From Isochrysis galbana (taxonomy: Eukaryota; Haptophyta; Isochrysidales; Isochrysidaceae), in assembly GCA_018136815.1 (NCBI GenBank), contig CM030934.1:3177070-3241069 (forward strand): DNA of 64,000 nucleotides, in the 5' to 3' direction. A model generated the notes under the pieces. It had not been told where the DNA came from and did no database searches. It saw only the letters and a program-made list of their open reading frames with translations. How positions within the stretch are numbered: the stretch's first letter is position 1; every line of letters starts with the position of its first letter. Positions 17,464-28,490 of the stretch are shown here, in pieces. Position numbers and translations under genes: made by a program.

Positions 17464-17855
17464 TGAAGAGCTGGGTGGCATAAGGGGGAAGGGTGCTTGC
17501 GCTTGCCGCGGCAGGGTGTCCTGTCTTGAGTTAGCGCTAGTTCCGTTCCTTTGCCGCGCCGCGACCTAAAAAAATTTGTTAAAAATTAATAAGGGTTAAA
17601 AAGCGTGGCAGTGACCGGCCGCTAAGAGTGTGTTTCACGGGCGGTGGGTAGGGTTGAAATTTTGTGTGGTTGCCAGAACGCACCTCATGCTTATATTATG
17701 CAAACAGAAGCGTTTCTTCACGTAACCAAGTGAGCCCCCCCCCTCCCTTCACTTCCACCCTCTCCCTCGCTCGGTCCCATCGTCCCCTCGCCAGCCGCCA
17801 ATCTGCTCGCCTCCTTCAGCCCGCTCCTCTCCTCGCCCCTACATTTTAGCACTAC
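17464..17855. other. Intergenic, no gene seen
   Basis: Mixed composition with one AT-rich patch (17560-17600). The phrase TTAAAAAGCGTG..AGTGACCGG at 17598 recurs near 51231. This is the 3' flank of the minus-strand PAN/cyclophilin gene. No terminator or further gene was recognised. Confidence 0.4.
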
Positions 17856-20365
17856 TTACATCTTCTTCACTACGAGCTGGAAGGGGACGGGTGTCACGAG
17901 CTCCGTCGCATTGATTGAGCCCCAATTAGTGACGCGCAGAGGACGCGACATGATCAAGTCAACCACCTATCGGTTGTGGATCAGGTCGAGGATCGGACAA
18001 GATGGCGTGGCGGGAAGTGCTGCACTAGATAGTGGGGCGACTTGGCAATCATGCCACCGGCGGCATCATTGGCCAGCATACTTACCCGCATGTCCCCACC
18101 GATGACGTCTCCCCATACCGTATGCCCCGTTCCCCACTCGGGGTGATGTGCTAGGGCTACGAAGAAGTCGGGTCCGGAGCCGCCACCGGCCCACGCACAC
18201 ATGCCTCGACGGATGACCTGAAGAAAAGATGGTACAGTGCACATCACATCAGGTGGTTGTGAGTCCAGCCGAGCTACGTGGGGCGCAAGGCACGTGAGAG
18301 CTGAAGGTCTTTCCTGTCCGTGGCAGCATAGACGCCACATGCGATCAAATCTTTGCTACTTGCTAAAGTCACAACGGAGGAGTGTCAAGGGACTGGTTGA
18401 CGAACCCACGGCAAATACTCCCGCTCCTCGAACGTGCGCTCCCCCCGTCCCCGCCCGTTGCCGCAACAGGATGTCTGTGGCGTGGCTGACCGGGTGGGCC
18501 TGTTGCGACCGATCAGAAAAGCCCCCAGCGAGCTTGGCTTTTCCGTCATCTGGATTAAGCGAGCCCTGCAGCAACGCATACGGAGGGCCCCAACGACCGC
18601 CAAAGTAGTTGTCCGGCCAAGTAGGATCGCCCCATTGCTTGGGCACCGGTTCGGCCCGGTAGAACCTGAGACCGGACTGCGGCGGCCTCAACGGGTCGGC
18701 CTCACTTGGTCGGGAGATGCTATCCAGTGAGCCGGAGGCGTCAGGTGTCACTTGCGGGACGTTCAGCTGAGCAAGAAGGTCGGTGATGGCCTTCACTGAG
18801 GCATAGGCCCCGTTTCTGAAGCGAATTCGAATCAAGCCGTCAGGAGTGCTCAAGCCGATGTCCCAGGCGGTGGAGTCGGCGGCGGCAGGAGGTGATGCTG
18901 TTGATGCGGGCGCGGTGATGCCGGAAGTCCAAATCGTTGACATCCCTTGCTGCGGCAATGGAATCGGGGTAGGTGTGGGGGTGAGGCTTAACCTGCTACC
19001 GTTGAAAGGACTGAGGTAGCGCTGCGACGAGCACATCTCTTGGATTGAAAAGGGGTGCTGAGATAAACGCGCCTCTAGGGGTGCAAAACACCGGAGGGGA
19101 CGCCGCAACTGAATTAAAAGGCGATGATCAGGCGAAAGGGCGCTAAGCAAGCGCGCTGAGCGGCTTACTCCAGACGAGACCGGCTACCCGCTGTTGCACA
19201 CCAGTGGGTTAGCTCATGGGTTACACACCATCAGGTCGACATCTTCCCACGGCTGAGTGCGCGACTTGAGCCAGCATTGCCGGTGACGCGACGCACAGCT
19301 TTTACTGTCTCCACACCAGACCCAAATGTTGCACCCGCTCGCATCACGGCATGCCGCGCAGCATGCACCTGTAGGGCGGCAACGTGAGTGCAATCGCAAC
19401 CATGGTCCCTACTCAAGCTTCTAGCTTCGTCCCACCGGTGTCGCATGCCGCCATCCACACCGGCTGGGGATGATGAGGCTGCAGCGCCCGTGCCACGGAT
19501 GGGTGCGCCGGCGGCTCTTCTGGCTCACACGTGCGCCGGAGCGCAATGCCCGCTGCGCACCTGCGCTGTCCGTCAAGTGGCTCTCTCCCCAGCGCAATAC
19601 ATCACCTGGCAGCTCAGTCCTCTCCAGCATGTGGCAATCGCCACTACCCGCCGCCGCCGCCGCAAACAGAGCGGAACTCTTTGCCTGCGCCTGCTGGGGG
19701 CGCGCTCCTCCGTCTGCGTCTGTCAGCGTCGATGCCTCAACTCGCGCCTCTCTCTCCCTCGCAGCTTCCTTGTCCATTGTACGTGCTCTCTCATTATTGC
19801 CCACCTCGCCTCCCCCTCCCCCTCTCATCCTCGCTCCCTCCCACTGCCTCCAGCTCTTGTTGCCCCCGTCTTTCTGCTTCCCTAGAGGTTGCTCTTCATC
19901 TATGTCTTTCAACACCTCTGTTTCCGACCCTCTCCCCCTGTCCCTTTCGCTCAGCCCACCTCTCCCGTTCATCTCCATCGTCCCCTCAGGGGCAAGCGCC
20001 TCCTCCCCCTCCCTCGGCCTGCCTAACCCCGAGGTCCTCCCTCCATGCGCTCCCTCCCGCCCGCTAGCTCTCGCAAGCCCTCTGCCCCTGCCTCCAGCCG
20101 CCACGTCCCCTTGGCTCGCCCTCCCAAGCCCTCCTCCCTTTCCTGCTGGCCCGAGCGCCACTTCCGCTGCCCACAGAGAAAGGCTTCCCAGCAGCAGCAG
20201 GGCGGCGGTGGAGAGTGCGAGCAGCTCGGCGCGACGGCCGCGAATGCGCGTCCGAGATGAGACGGGCAGCACAGTCTCGCCGTCGGAGCCAGAGCCAGAG
20301 AGAGGGAGGGAGGGAGGTAGAGACGACGAACGGTGGCGCCACGCCATCCGCGCTGACTCCACCAA
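17856..20365 (-). CDS. PAN/apple-cyclophilin membrane protein (predicted peptidyl-prolyl isomerase)
   Basis: Five exons can be joined with consistent phases: 20365-19561, 19368-19229, 18949-18491, 18217-18086, 17966-17856 (548 residues). All introns are GT-AG (192, 279, 273 and 119 bp). The N-terminus has a signal-anchor (LLALSTAALLLLGSLSLWA) then a long acidic/glycine-rich linker. A PAN/apple module spans exons 1-3: CHMLERTELPGDV, CCAACRDASGCNIWVWC, CWLK, IWTSG. The cyclophilin-type domain follows: LRFYRAEPVP, GPPYALLQGSL, RRGMCAWAGGGSGPDFF, HPEWGTGHTVWG, and the C-terminal TPVPFQL. Predicted role: luminal or extracellular prolyl isomerase tethered to a membrane and perhaps bound to glycan or protein through the PAN module. 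Start choice (20365 or the Met at 20347) is uncertain; exon joins are strongly supported by domain continuity. Confidence 0.82.
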
Positions 20366-20676
20366 ACATTCTACTATAAAAACAAATCAAATGGTAGATG
20401 AGAGGTTTCTTGTCTGTGCTGGTTTAATCCTAGTGATGCGGGTCCGAAGCCCTCGGCGGCAACGGCAACGGAGCCCCTCCCCCGAGATAGTGGTGTGTGC
20501 GCAGTTGGTGCATGGCTCGTCCAGTGTATGTGGCTAGGCATGCTAGCCAACAAGATGCTCTACAAGACGACAATTCGCATCAACGTGGCAACGTGGTACG
20601 TGGTGCCCCTGCCGACCCGCTGAGCTCAATCCTCAATCTCTAATCTCTCAATCTCAACCTCAATCTCTACCCTTAC

Positions 20677-20728
20677 CCTACTACTACTATGACGACGACT
20701 ACTACTACACTACTACTACTACTACTAT

Positions 20729-20803
<75 letters not shown>

Positions 20804-20805
20804 AG

Positions 20806-20878
<73 letters not shown>

Positions 20879-20888
20879 GACTACTATA
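20677..20888. repeat. (CTA)n / (TAC)n microsatellite
   Basis: About 210 bp of near-pure trinucleotide repeat with a register slip at the CAGTACTAC point near 20802. It opens poly-Leu/poly-Tyr frames that are not genes. A shorter related run is at 21785-21835. Confidence 0.97.
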
Positions 20889-21399
20889 ATTTTTCTGAGC
20901 ATTAGTACCACTACTCTCACTAGCCCGGCACTAACACGACAGCCCTCAGCGCACCTGCCCGTACACCTTGGCGCGTGCTGTTGTCACAGATACATACTCC
21001 TATGCACCCTTCCACATCTCCCCCCTCGCAGGCCCCCGGCCCCCATTCTAACTCCCCACAAGTTAAAATGAGGGAGAACCCATTGAGGCGGACCGAACGA
21101 CGCCGGCCGACTCTCCGGGAAAAAGCACCGGGGGGGGGGAGGACCTCTCGTCAAAAAAGGAGAGCGGCCCTTACAGCTCGCGCCGCGAGCGGTCCTCGAA
21201 GAAATAAATGACTGCGCCCCCCGATACCTGCCACAGGGACGTCTTGAGCCACTCCCTTCTTCTCGCCTCTCCTGTCGCCAGCCGCCCCCCTTCGCCCGTT
21301 TGCTAACGCAAACGGGGCTCGTTTCTCACCACACTCCATCGGGGGGGGTGCAAATCCCCCCCTCTCCCTCGTTCCATTCTCTTCCGCCCCGGTCCCTGC

Positions 21400-21805
21400 G
21401 GCGCGTCGCCATGCGGCGCGCCATGGCCTGCTCTCAGAGGTCCTTCAGGGGCGCCCAGAGGGCCAGCAGGGGCAGCTCAGGGGGCAGTGGAGGCTGGGGC
21501 TCAGCCCCTGGCCCCCCCTGCCTCTCCCTCGCTCGCCTCGCTGGCCTTGGGTGCCTCCCTGAGGCACCTGTCTGCCTGGCGACCAGGGATGGGGGGGGGA
21601 GTCAGTACGAGAGCAGGCCCATGCGGGCCTGGGAGAGCGGCTCGCGGCCCGCGCCCACTAGGGGTCTGGGCTGAATTGATGAGTGCCCTGCCCCTGCCAG
21701 AGGGCAGGGGCTGGGGTTGAATGTACGGGCCCACCCCGGGGGGTGTCCGCGATGGAGAGAGGGGGGCGCGAGGCCCCCATTGACCCCCACTTATAAAAGT
21801 AGGTT
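21400..21805 (+). repeat. GC-rich dispersed repeat (family G), about 400 bp
   Basis: The diagnostic end reads GGGTGTCCGCGATGGAGAGA then GGGGGGCGCGAGGCC..CCATT, and finally GTAGGTTGA. Related copies are at 43275-43645 (+), 57060-57300 (-) and, more diverged, 28925-29350 (+). No coding potential is conserved between copies. Class unknown. Confidence 0.7.
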
Positions 21806-21833
21806 GACTACTACTGACTACTAACTACTACTA

Positions 21834-21975
21834 CTAAAAACCTTTTAATATTCTCGCCTCACGCGTGGCCTAGTCACATGCTTTATTACCACGCCTTCAC
21901 TCCTCTCCTGTCCCCCCTCCACAACCTGCCCTGCTGCGCCTCCCCTCGTGCACTACTAACTAAGGGGCCCGGGGC
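21834..21975 (+). repeat. Dispersed repeat (AAAACCTTTTAATA family)
   Basis: Starts AAAAACCTTTTAATATTCTC, followed by CGCGTGGCC and CCACGCC, ending near a CGTGCACTACTA / GGGGCCCGGG motif. Copies recur at 59450-59510 and 59580-59740 in the same orientation. Confidence 0.6.
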
Positions 21976-22215
21976 GTGGGGGGTGGTTGGATGATGTGGC
22001 GGGCTGCGGGCTGTCCCGGTCCCGGTCCTTTGCGGTGAGATTCTCGTCTCCCTCCTGATCCGCTTTGTGGCCAGGTTGGTTCCGCGTGTTGCAGTCGGTC
22101 TCTGGGTGTCGTTTGGGGTGCCGTAGTTTTTTTGTTTCTTCGTCGGTGTTTTTTTTCTCTTTCTTGTTTTCGGGTCTCGCGATTCTTAGGATAGTCTGTT
22201 GGTGGTTGGTGATGT

Positions 22216-22630
22216 CTAGCTAGCGTCTAGCGCGTGGGCCGCCACGAGTTTGAGGTTGTCGCCAAGCTTGAGTCTGCTTTTGCTATCTTCGGTGAAAACG
22301 GGTGCGCTCAGCTGGATTTTGCTCTTGATCTTCGGTTTCCTTCCCTGAGTCGCCCTCTGGGTGCGGAATGAGCAACGTGTTCCCGCCGGTTTCCGCACTC
22401 TCACTAGGGTCGTGAATCTCGTGATGGTGGATTCATTCTAGTATGGGTATTAAGTGGAATTTGTGTGCTTCAAATTCCACTCTGTAAAAGTCTTGAATGA
22501 TGTATCTCCACGAAATTATGTATAAGGCTTGTAAGCTTCCGGGGTTTGTCACCCCGGGGTATATAAAGAGTCTGTCTTTTGTCTTTTGTCGGCGCGATCT
22601 GTTGGCTGTTGGGACTACGACCTCCGTGCA
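22216..22630 (-). mobile_element. LINE ORF2 C-terminal fragment
   Basis: Minus-strand frames encode KTKDRLFIYPG, then a YIISWRYIIQDFYRVEFEAH block, and GRKPKIKS..LSAPVF, parallel to the better copy at 35370-35765 (KIKDRLFAYP, IAWRYIISDFYKVEFE, GRKPKIKS). Stops and frameshifts interrupt it. The T/G-rich sequence 22020-22215 is probably its 3' untranslated tail. No RT domain remains. Confidence 0.7.
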
Positions 22631-24178
22631 AGGACGGCCGCTGGCCGCTGATGACCGAGCCCCAAAGTCGGGGCCCCGTACTGATAAGGACGCTGGTTGG
22701 TTGTGAACCGGGAGGTCTCCCAATTCGGGGGGAGGTGCACGGAGACATTAATTGCTCAAGCACCAATGATCTCACCAGAGTCAGTACGTCTGAACCAGTA
22801 TGCACCGAGCGTGCGGCCGGGACTGGGGACTGGTCCTGTTTCTCACCCACAAGCAGCCTGGGCACACGAGTCGTGTCGTCCGCGTGAGAGAATTGTAAGA
22901 GGATTTTTATCCGGTGCTGTTCTGGAGAGAGCGCGAGCGATGGCGTCGCTCTCCCTCCTCATGGCCGCCCTGGTTACCGTGATGGTACCAGGGCGATACA
23001 CGGTAGGCCGAGAGCGTGTGCAAGGGGCAGAGGCGAAGGCGGCGAAAGAGGAGGAGAATCGCACCATTTTCTGGCGAAGATTTTCATGGCGGCAGGTGGG
23101 CCCCCTGGGAGCTTTGTTGTGCTGGGCTTCGGAGAATGGCCCAAAATTGTCACCCCCTTCCTCTCCATGTTAGTAGTGTGGGGAAAACTCCGCTTACATT
23201 TTCTAAAATTTCAGTGGGAAAATCTGAAATTATCTCTGAGATAATCTGAATTTGAATTTTCGCAAATTTCAGAGAAATTTCACAACGAAATTTGAGATTT
23301 TTAAAATTCGCCTCGGACTCGTAAAGCACAGATGCATACTGTTAGTGGCCACAGTAGCATGCATGGGTCCCTCAGTGTGCTTGAAGTGGCATGGCCCTGA
23401 TTAACTTTCTTGCTGGCAAGCACACGTGGTCCCACAAAGTTTTACTCAATACTTACCGTGGGGTAATATTATGCTAATTGAGGCGGCTCCTCGCCTCCCC
23501 ACCGTGAATAACATGCCAAACTGTTGACATTCCCCTCCATCAGTACGAGGTCGCGTGTTCCTGCAACAGCGAATTCGGGTCTTGCACTGCACGCACTCCA
23601 ACTGCACCTGCTGCGCATTGCCTTGCACCCCTGTTGTTGCCCCGTCTCTCCTTTGTGGCCCATCTAGAGCGTATGCGCGTGCTGAAGGTGTCTGTGCCTA
23701 TCCGCACTACCGTGTGACGACACCCTGAGAGGACTCGCTCGCATGCACGTCAGGTGGAGGGTATCACTGACCAGAACTCGGAGGGGCCGTGCCTTGCCCG
23801 CACGCGAGCGTTGGCAATCCCAATACATGGTTCGCGAGCCGTCGGCTCACGTCTCTTCCCCAGCGACGTCCCTCGCGGGCCATCCGCCGGGATGGCCTCT
23901 GTCCGAAGCGTGCTGTGTCGTACAACAGGCGGCCCCGCCCGTCCTTAGACACAACGGACAACCCGAAGGGGCCGCGTGGCACCATCCCTGTCCACATCCA
24001 CTCGTAATCTCACCCGTTACCCACCCCTGTTGCTAGCGGACGTAGCCGGACGCCGACAAGGCTCCGCCGCCACAGCACGCGGCAATTGCTCACTGCTGCA
24101 TCTATTCATTGCCCGGACGTTCGTTCCCTCCCCTTCAGCACACGGAGGCACAGCCTCACCGCACGCATGAGGGGTGTC
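22631..24178. other. No gene recognised
   Basis: Several short frames on both strands but none with recognisable motifs. An AT-rich stretch at 23190-23310 contains overlapping self-complementary phrases around AAATTTCAG and ATTATCTCTGAGATAAT. Might include untranslated regions of the FtsZ gene at its left end. Confidence 0.4.
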
Positions 24179-25877
24179 TCAAAAGCGGCCCCAAAACTTG
24201 CGCGGCCGAGACGACTCGCGTGGGCGTTGTGCGCCCGAGACCTGCGTGGGCAGCGCCGGCTTCACCGTGGCATAAGCGGCCTCGATGTCTGTGGCGACAG
24301 CTGGCTGGAAGGCGACGGAAGTAATTGAGCTTGAATCGGTGGGCACGTCAAAGGAGGTGGCGACGACGGTGACTGCAATCTCGTCGCCTGCGCGGGGAGG
24401 GAGAGATTCCCAAGGCGGTATCGGAATGGGGGGAGGGTTGGTCAGGCCTCGAAAGCGGTGGCAACGACAGTCACTGCGATCTCGTCGCCTGCGCGCGAGG
24501 GGGAGGGGCAGGGAGGCGGGGCGGGACTGGGTCGGGTGAGGTTTGGCCGGCCGCATCCCGCAGGGCGCCGTCGTTCCTACAAGGAGCGACAGGTGACCTA
24601 GGAGGAGGGAAGGGAGGGGGGTCAGGGTTTTGAGCGGCGCGCACCGTAGCTCTCGTCGACCGACGTGCCAAAGATGATGTTGGCATCCTGCGCAACGATT
24701 GAGGAGATGACGTTGGCCACGTCATTGACCTCTTGGAGGCTCATGTCCGAGTTGCCCGTGATAGTGAAGACGACGCCTCGCGCCTGTGCACAGTTTGCGT
24801 AGGGGCGGTAAGCGGCAGGTGGTGGGTTGGGGTGGGATGCGCTCGCACCTTCTCGATGGGGAAGTCGAGGAGCGGTGAGGACACGGCGGCGAGGGCAGCA
24901 TCGCGCGCGCGCGTCTTGCCAAAGCCGCGGCCGATGCCCATGAGCGCTGGGCCAGCGTTCTGCATCACGGAGCGCACGTCCGCGAAATCGACGTTGATCA
25001 AGCCAGGCTTGACGACAATGTCCGAGATACCGGTGATGCCCTGCATGGGCAGCAGGGAAATGAAGGCGCGATGGGAGGGCGGCGAAGGGCGGGGGGATGG
25101 GCATGGCGTGGCCAGCGAGTCACCTGCCGCAGAATCTCGTCCGCGAGCGAGAATGCCTCCTGGAGTGGCACGCCCTCAGGCACTATCTCGAGGAGCTTAT
25201 CGTTGGAGACGACGATCAGGATGTCCACCTGGGGCAGGGGGGTGGAGGTTGGCGTGCGCACGGCCAAGTGGCCGGCCGGGCGGCGTGCGAGTTAGGTCGG
25301 CGTCGGGACGAGCGCGGCGCGGGCCCGGTGCGGCGCGCACGTGCTCCTGCAGCAGGTCAATGGCCTCAACCGCCTGGTTCATCCTGCGGCGCCCCTCAAA
25401 GACAAAGGGCTTGGTGACGATGCCGACAGTGAGGCAGCCGCACTGCTTGGCAAGCTCGGCAATGACGGGGGCGGCGCCAGAGCCGGTGCCGCCGCCCATC
25501 CCGGCCGTCACAAAGACCATGTCCGTCCCCGCAATGATGGCCTCGATGTCGGCGGCAGCGTCAATCGCAGCGGCGCGGCCGACGGCGGGCACTCCACCCG
25601 CTCCGAGCCCTCGCGCCTGGTTCTGCCCGAGCTGTACGGTGCGGTCGGCGAGCGAGGCAGAGAGTGCCTGGATGTCAGTATTACACGCCACGTACTCGAG
25701 GAACGTAGAGCGCTCGACGCCCGGCCCCTCCTGCACCATCCTATTGATGGTGTTGCCTCCTCCGCCTCCGACACCTATCACCTTGATCGAGCAGGGAGAA
25801 AGGCCCGGTGCAGCGGGCTGGGGCGAGGGGATGGGGGCCGAGCGGTCAAGGACGGGATCCTCCTCCTCTACCTGCAT
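24179..25877 (-). CDS. ftsZ: FtsZ, plastid-type tubulin-like division GTPase
   Basis: Exons: 25877-25341, 25228-25124, 25040-24849, 24783-24645, 24387-24179 (393 residues from the Met at 25877), all GT-AG with short introns (112, 83, 65 and 257 bp). FtsZ signatures in order: [39 protein letters not shown], the GTP-binding [14 protein letters not shown] loop, [10 protein letters not shown], the catalytic T7-loop region [14 protein letters not shown], and VTVVATSFD. It polymerises into the ring that constricts the plastid (or, less likely, mitochondrion). No transit peptide is visible from this Met. A strong CT-rich acceptor (CCCCAG at 25896) in frame 18 bp upstream suggests an upstream exon encoding it. 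Terminal exon 5 has a tandem partial duplicate upstream, 24488-24442, that would give a truncated C-terminus. Confidence 0.92.
24442..24488 (-). other. Duplicate/alternative terminal exon of FtsZ
   Basis: This 47-bp stretch begins after a GCGCGCAG acceptor with the same GCGACGAGAT..GCAGT start as exon 5 (24387). It is in the same phase and encodes [14 protein letters not shown] followed by TGA. Used in place of exon 5 it would remove about 54 C-terminal residues. It could be an alternative last exon or a dead duplicate. Confidence 0.6.
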
Positions 25878-25895
25878 CCTCGCGCCTGCGCATCG

Positions 25896-26622
25896 CTGGG
25901 GGAGAGGGAGAGAGGGAGAGAGAGCGGGGAGGGGAGAGAGAGAGGAAGAGCGAGCGAGAGAGGGAGAGAGAGAGAGGGAGGGAGGGAGGGAGAGGGAGAC
26001 GAGGAGGAGGCGCGGGGTGAGCATGGCGGCGATTGGGCGGTTGGTGGTGTGCGGCTCGGCTCCGGGCGGAGGGGAGGGCTCCAGGGGCGGGGGTGGGGGT
26101 CGGGGGTGGGGGGAAAGAGGGGGGAAAGGAAGGGGGGGGAGGGGAGTGTGGGGGGGGAAGTGGGAGAGAGGGAGAGGGGGAGGGGCGAGCGGCGGGTAGA
26201 CGCCGCGAGAGAGAGAGAGAAGAGAGAGAAGAGAGAGAGAGGGGGGGGAGCTGAGGGAGGGAGGGGGAGAGGGGTGGTGAGAGAAGTGTGAGAGAAGATA
26301 CTGTGAATGTGGCAGGAGGAAGGGTCGGGGAGAGACTTCAAGGTGAAGGGAGTTGTTTGTCGTGGGGAGCGGAGCGAGGAGTGGTCTACGGGGAGCTTTG
26401 AGAAGAGAAGGGAAGCAGAGAGAGGGAGAGAGAGGGGAAGAGAGAGAGAGAGAAGAGAGAGAGAGGGGGAGAGAGAGAGAATCTGAGAGAGAGAGAGGGA
26501 GAGGGAGAGAATGAGAGAGGGAGAGAGAGGGAGAGGGAGAGAATATGAGAGAGAGAGGGAGGGAGAAGGAGAGAGAGAGAGAATAGAGAGACAAAGGGAG
26601 AGGGAAGAGAAAGAGGGAGAGA

Positions 26623-26660
<38 letters not shown>

Positions 26661-26780
26661 GAGGGAGCTAGAGAGAGAGAAGAGAGAGAGCCGCGAGGGG
26701 GGCGGGGGGGGGCGGCGGGGAGGGGAGATTCGAAAGAGAGAGAGAGAGAGAGAGGGGGGGGGGGGGGGGGGGGGGGAAGG
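25896..26780. repeat. (GA)n-rich homopurine tract upstream of FtsZ
   Basis: About 880 bp of purine-rich sequence on the plus strand, ending in a run of about 25 G. On the FtsZ coding strand it is a pyrimidine tract finishing in CCCCAG directly before the conserved exon, so it is either 5' flank or an intron with an oversized polypyrimidine tract. Long Ser/Leu/Pro frames here are repeat artefacts. Confidence 0.85.
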
Positions 26781-26964
26781 GCCCCCCGTTTGAAAAAAGA
26801 AAATCTCCGCGGATGAGCTGTTCGTCGAGCTTCATAATACCGAGGGGGGAAGGGAAGAAGAGACAGAGCTTGAGGGGGGGGCGCGAGAGTAGAAGAGGCT
26901 AGGAGGCTCTCGCTTCGCAGCGAGCAGAGCTTCGCACCCAGGACGCGAGTACGCGCCCGCGCCG

Positions 26965-27123
26965 ATGGCTCCTGCGGCCGCAAAGAAGCCTGTGGCACCG
27001 CCTAAGGGGTGGCAGGGAGGCTACACTAAGGCTGCCCACCATGCCCAGGCTAAAGAGCAAAGATGTCGCATCCAGAGTATTTTATATACTCTAGGCGGAT
27101 GCGGTGCTTCTATCAATGTGTAG
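26965..27123 (+). CDS. Possible small protein, 52 codons
   Basis: ATG at 26965 in context CCGATGG, stop TAG at 27121-27123. The frame is lysine- and alanine-rich at its start (MAPAAAKKPVAPPKGW) and then QGGYTKAAHHAQ. It could be a first exon or a small basic protein. No family recognised; composition resembles host genes. It is divergently placed relative to FtsZ, separated by the homopurine tract. Confidence 0.3.
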   Translation: MAPAAAKKPVAPPKGWQGGYTKAAHHAQAKEQRCRIQSILYTLGGCGASINV

Positions 27124-27738
27124 TGTGTGAGAAAATTGAGTGAGTTTTGTTTTTGCCAATGAGTTGCCTCGAAGCTCCGCCGCATTGCACGCCGCATTTG
27201 TTCGTTTGTCCTTACTTGTTTCATTGGTTTGTTTGTGCGATGTTGCGTTAGTTTCGGAGTTTTCTTGTTGGTGAGTGAGTGATGTGGGGTGGTGTCTCGA
27301 GGGCCCTCGTCGCGATGTAGCGCGCCCTTTTCCCCCCTCTCTCAAGACTTCTCTTCACTCCATGCCCCTAGCCCCGCTGAGACTTGCCACGATCAAGCAT
27401 TCGCTTGATTCGACAGTTTGAAGACATCCCTCACTCACCCGCACGCCCTCGCCACACACCTCGCCGGCCATCGCACCGCGCACAAGCCCGCACATGCGCA
27501 TGCGCATGGTGCATATGCCCGTCTCACTCATCAGCCCGCTCTGACCCATGGGATGAGCATGGCTCACCTCTGCGGGGACGAGCGCGGTCAGCCTGCCTTC
27601 CCTCGCCATTCCTTTGCCTCTCGCCTCACCTCCGCCTCACCAAGCCTCCGCTTCCCACGGCCTCACCTTCCTTTCCCCCATTGCCATTCGTACGTATGCC
27701 CGGTGTTGTCTCTCTCGTTCTCTCTCTGCCGCTCCTCC
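27124..27738. other. No gene recognised
   Basis: Contains the dispersed phrase CGAAGCTCCGCCGCATTGCA (27177-27196), shared with 62256-62275. Otherwise only short unassigned frames. Confidence 0.35.
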
Positions 27739-27969
27739 CTACCCTTGATGGCGTCTTTTAGTTTTCTTGCCCGCAAGGTAGGCGTTAGTGAGTGCTTTGA
27801 CGTCGATGTCTTCAAGTGTCTTGTGCGTGCCCTTAAGCGCGTATTCCTGGGGTAATGGGTATGCTAGGTCGGCCGGTCCATCGTAGGCGTTGCCCCATTT
27901 GAGAGGGGTTCGCAGATCCGGGGGTGATGGTTGGGGGCAAGTCACATCGTAGACATGGGGTTCCCCCAT
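27739..27969 (-). mobile_element. LINE ORF2 fragment (region before zinc finger)
   Basis: The minus-strand frame contains LKWGNAYDGPADLAYPLPQE and then a region matching the position of KWENGLKGPKHLEFPLADEY in the LINE at 34930-35000. A more broken relative is at 57378-57465. No flanking duplication was seen. Confidence 0.5.
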
Positions 27970-27990
27970 AACGTTAACGGTTAACGGACA

Positions 27991-28060
27991 AAAAAATCCG
28001 TCCTAGAAAGAAACTAGGACCACGTCCTAGAAAATTCTTGGATTTCTAGGACTCTGCCGA
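27991..28060. repeat. Double GTCCTA hairpin
   Basis: GTCCTAGAAAGAAACTAGGAC (21 bp as GTCCTA-N9-TAGGAC), a CAC spacer, then GTCCTA to TAGGAC again with a longer loop. This is the same plan as the left end at 12861: hairpin, CGC, hairpin. Probably a terminus of the same repeat family. Confidence 0.55.
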
Positions 28061-28201
28061 TCACGCCTCCATTATAGCCTATGGTGAGCTTATGAGACAT
28101 CCCATCACCTGAAGCAAACCATGCTCCACATCCCATTCAACCTTAGCTCTCCCCATGACCAACTCTGCGGAGCTTGTCTTTGCTTACTTTTGCTACCATA
28201 T

Positions 28202-28490
28202 TTAGCATGCGGTGCTGCACTCGGGCGTCCGCTCGCCCGGAATGGTTATTCTCCTAAGAGCCCCCATTCTTATTAGTACACTTTTGGCCTTATTTATACG
28301 TGCTCCCGTGGCCCTACCGTATTGTTCCAATAGGTGCAGCGCCCGCGTTACTGATTCGTAGGAGTCGGCTAAGATTTGCGTGTCGTCTGCGAATTGGGTG
28401 AGCCTTATTTCGCTTCGCCCCAGGCGTACTCCCGTCATCCGGGTGTCTGCGTTTACTAGCCGTGTGAGCCAATGATTATGATTAGCAATG
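28202..28490 (-). mobile_element. LINE reverse transcriptase fragment
   Basis: The minus-strand frame runs TRMTGVRLGRSEIRLTQ then FADDTQILADS, the catalytic (F/Y)xDD box of non-LTR reverse transcriptases, and INKAKSVLI, typical of the following helix and strand. Only this slice of RT survives. It is the only RT catalytic motif I found in the window. Confidence 0.8.

Noticed and set aside
19169-19190. A 22-bp extra exon in the PAN/cyclophilin gene
   Set aside because: It has splice-like borders, but joining 19229 directly to 18949 keeps phase and completes the PAN module (DVDLM to QGMSTIWTSG), while the extra exon breaks the phase.
20689-20920. Poly-Leu, poly-Tyr, poly-Ser and poly-Val frames
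   Set aside because: All come from the (CTA)n trinucleotide repeat.
23740-24130. Possible structural RNA because of uneven composition
   Set aside because: No recognisable rRNA or tRNA signature; could not be supported by eye.
25868-26998. Large Ser/Pro/Leu-rich minus-strand frame overlapping the FtsZ 5' region
   Set aside because: Purely pyrimidine-tract coding; the conserved FtsZ frame begins only after the CCCCAG acceptor.
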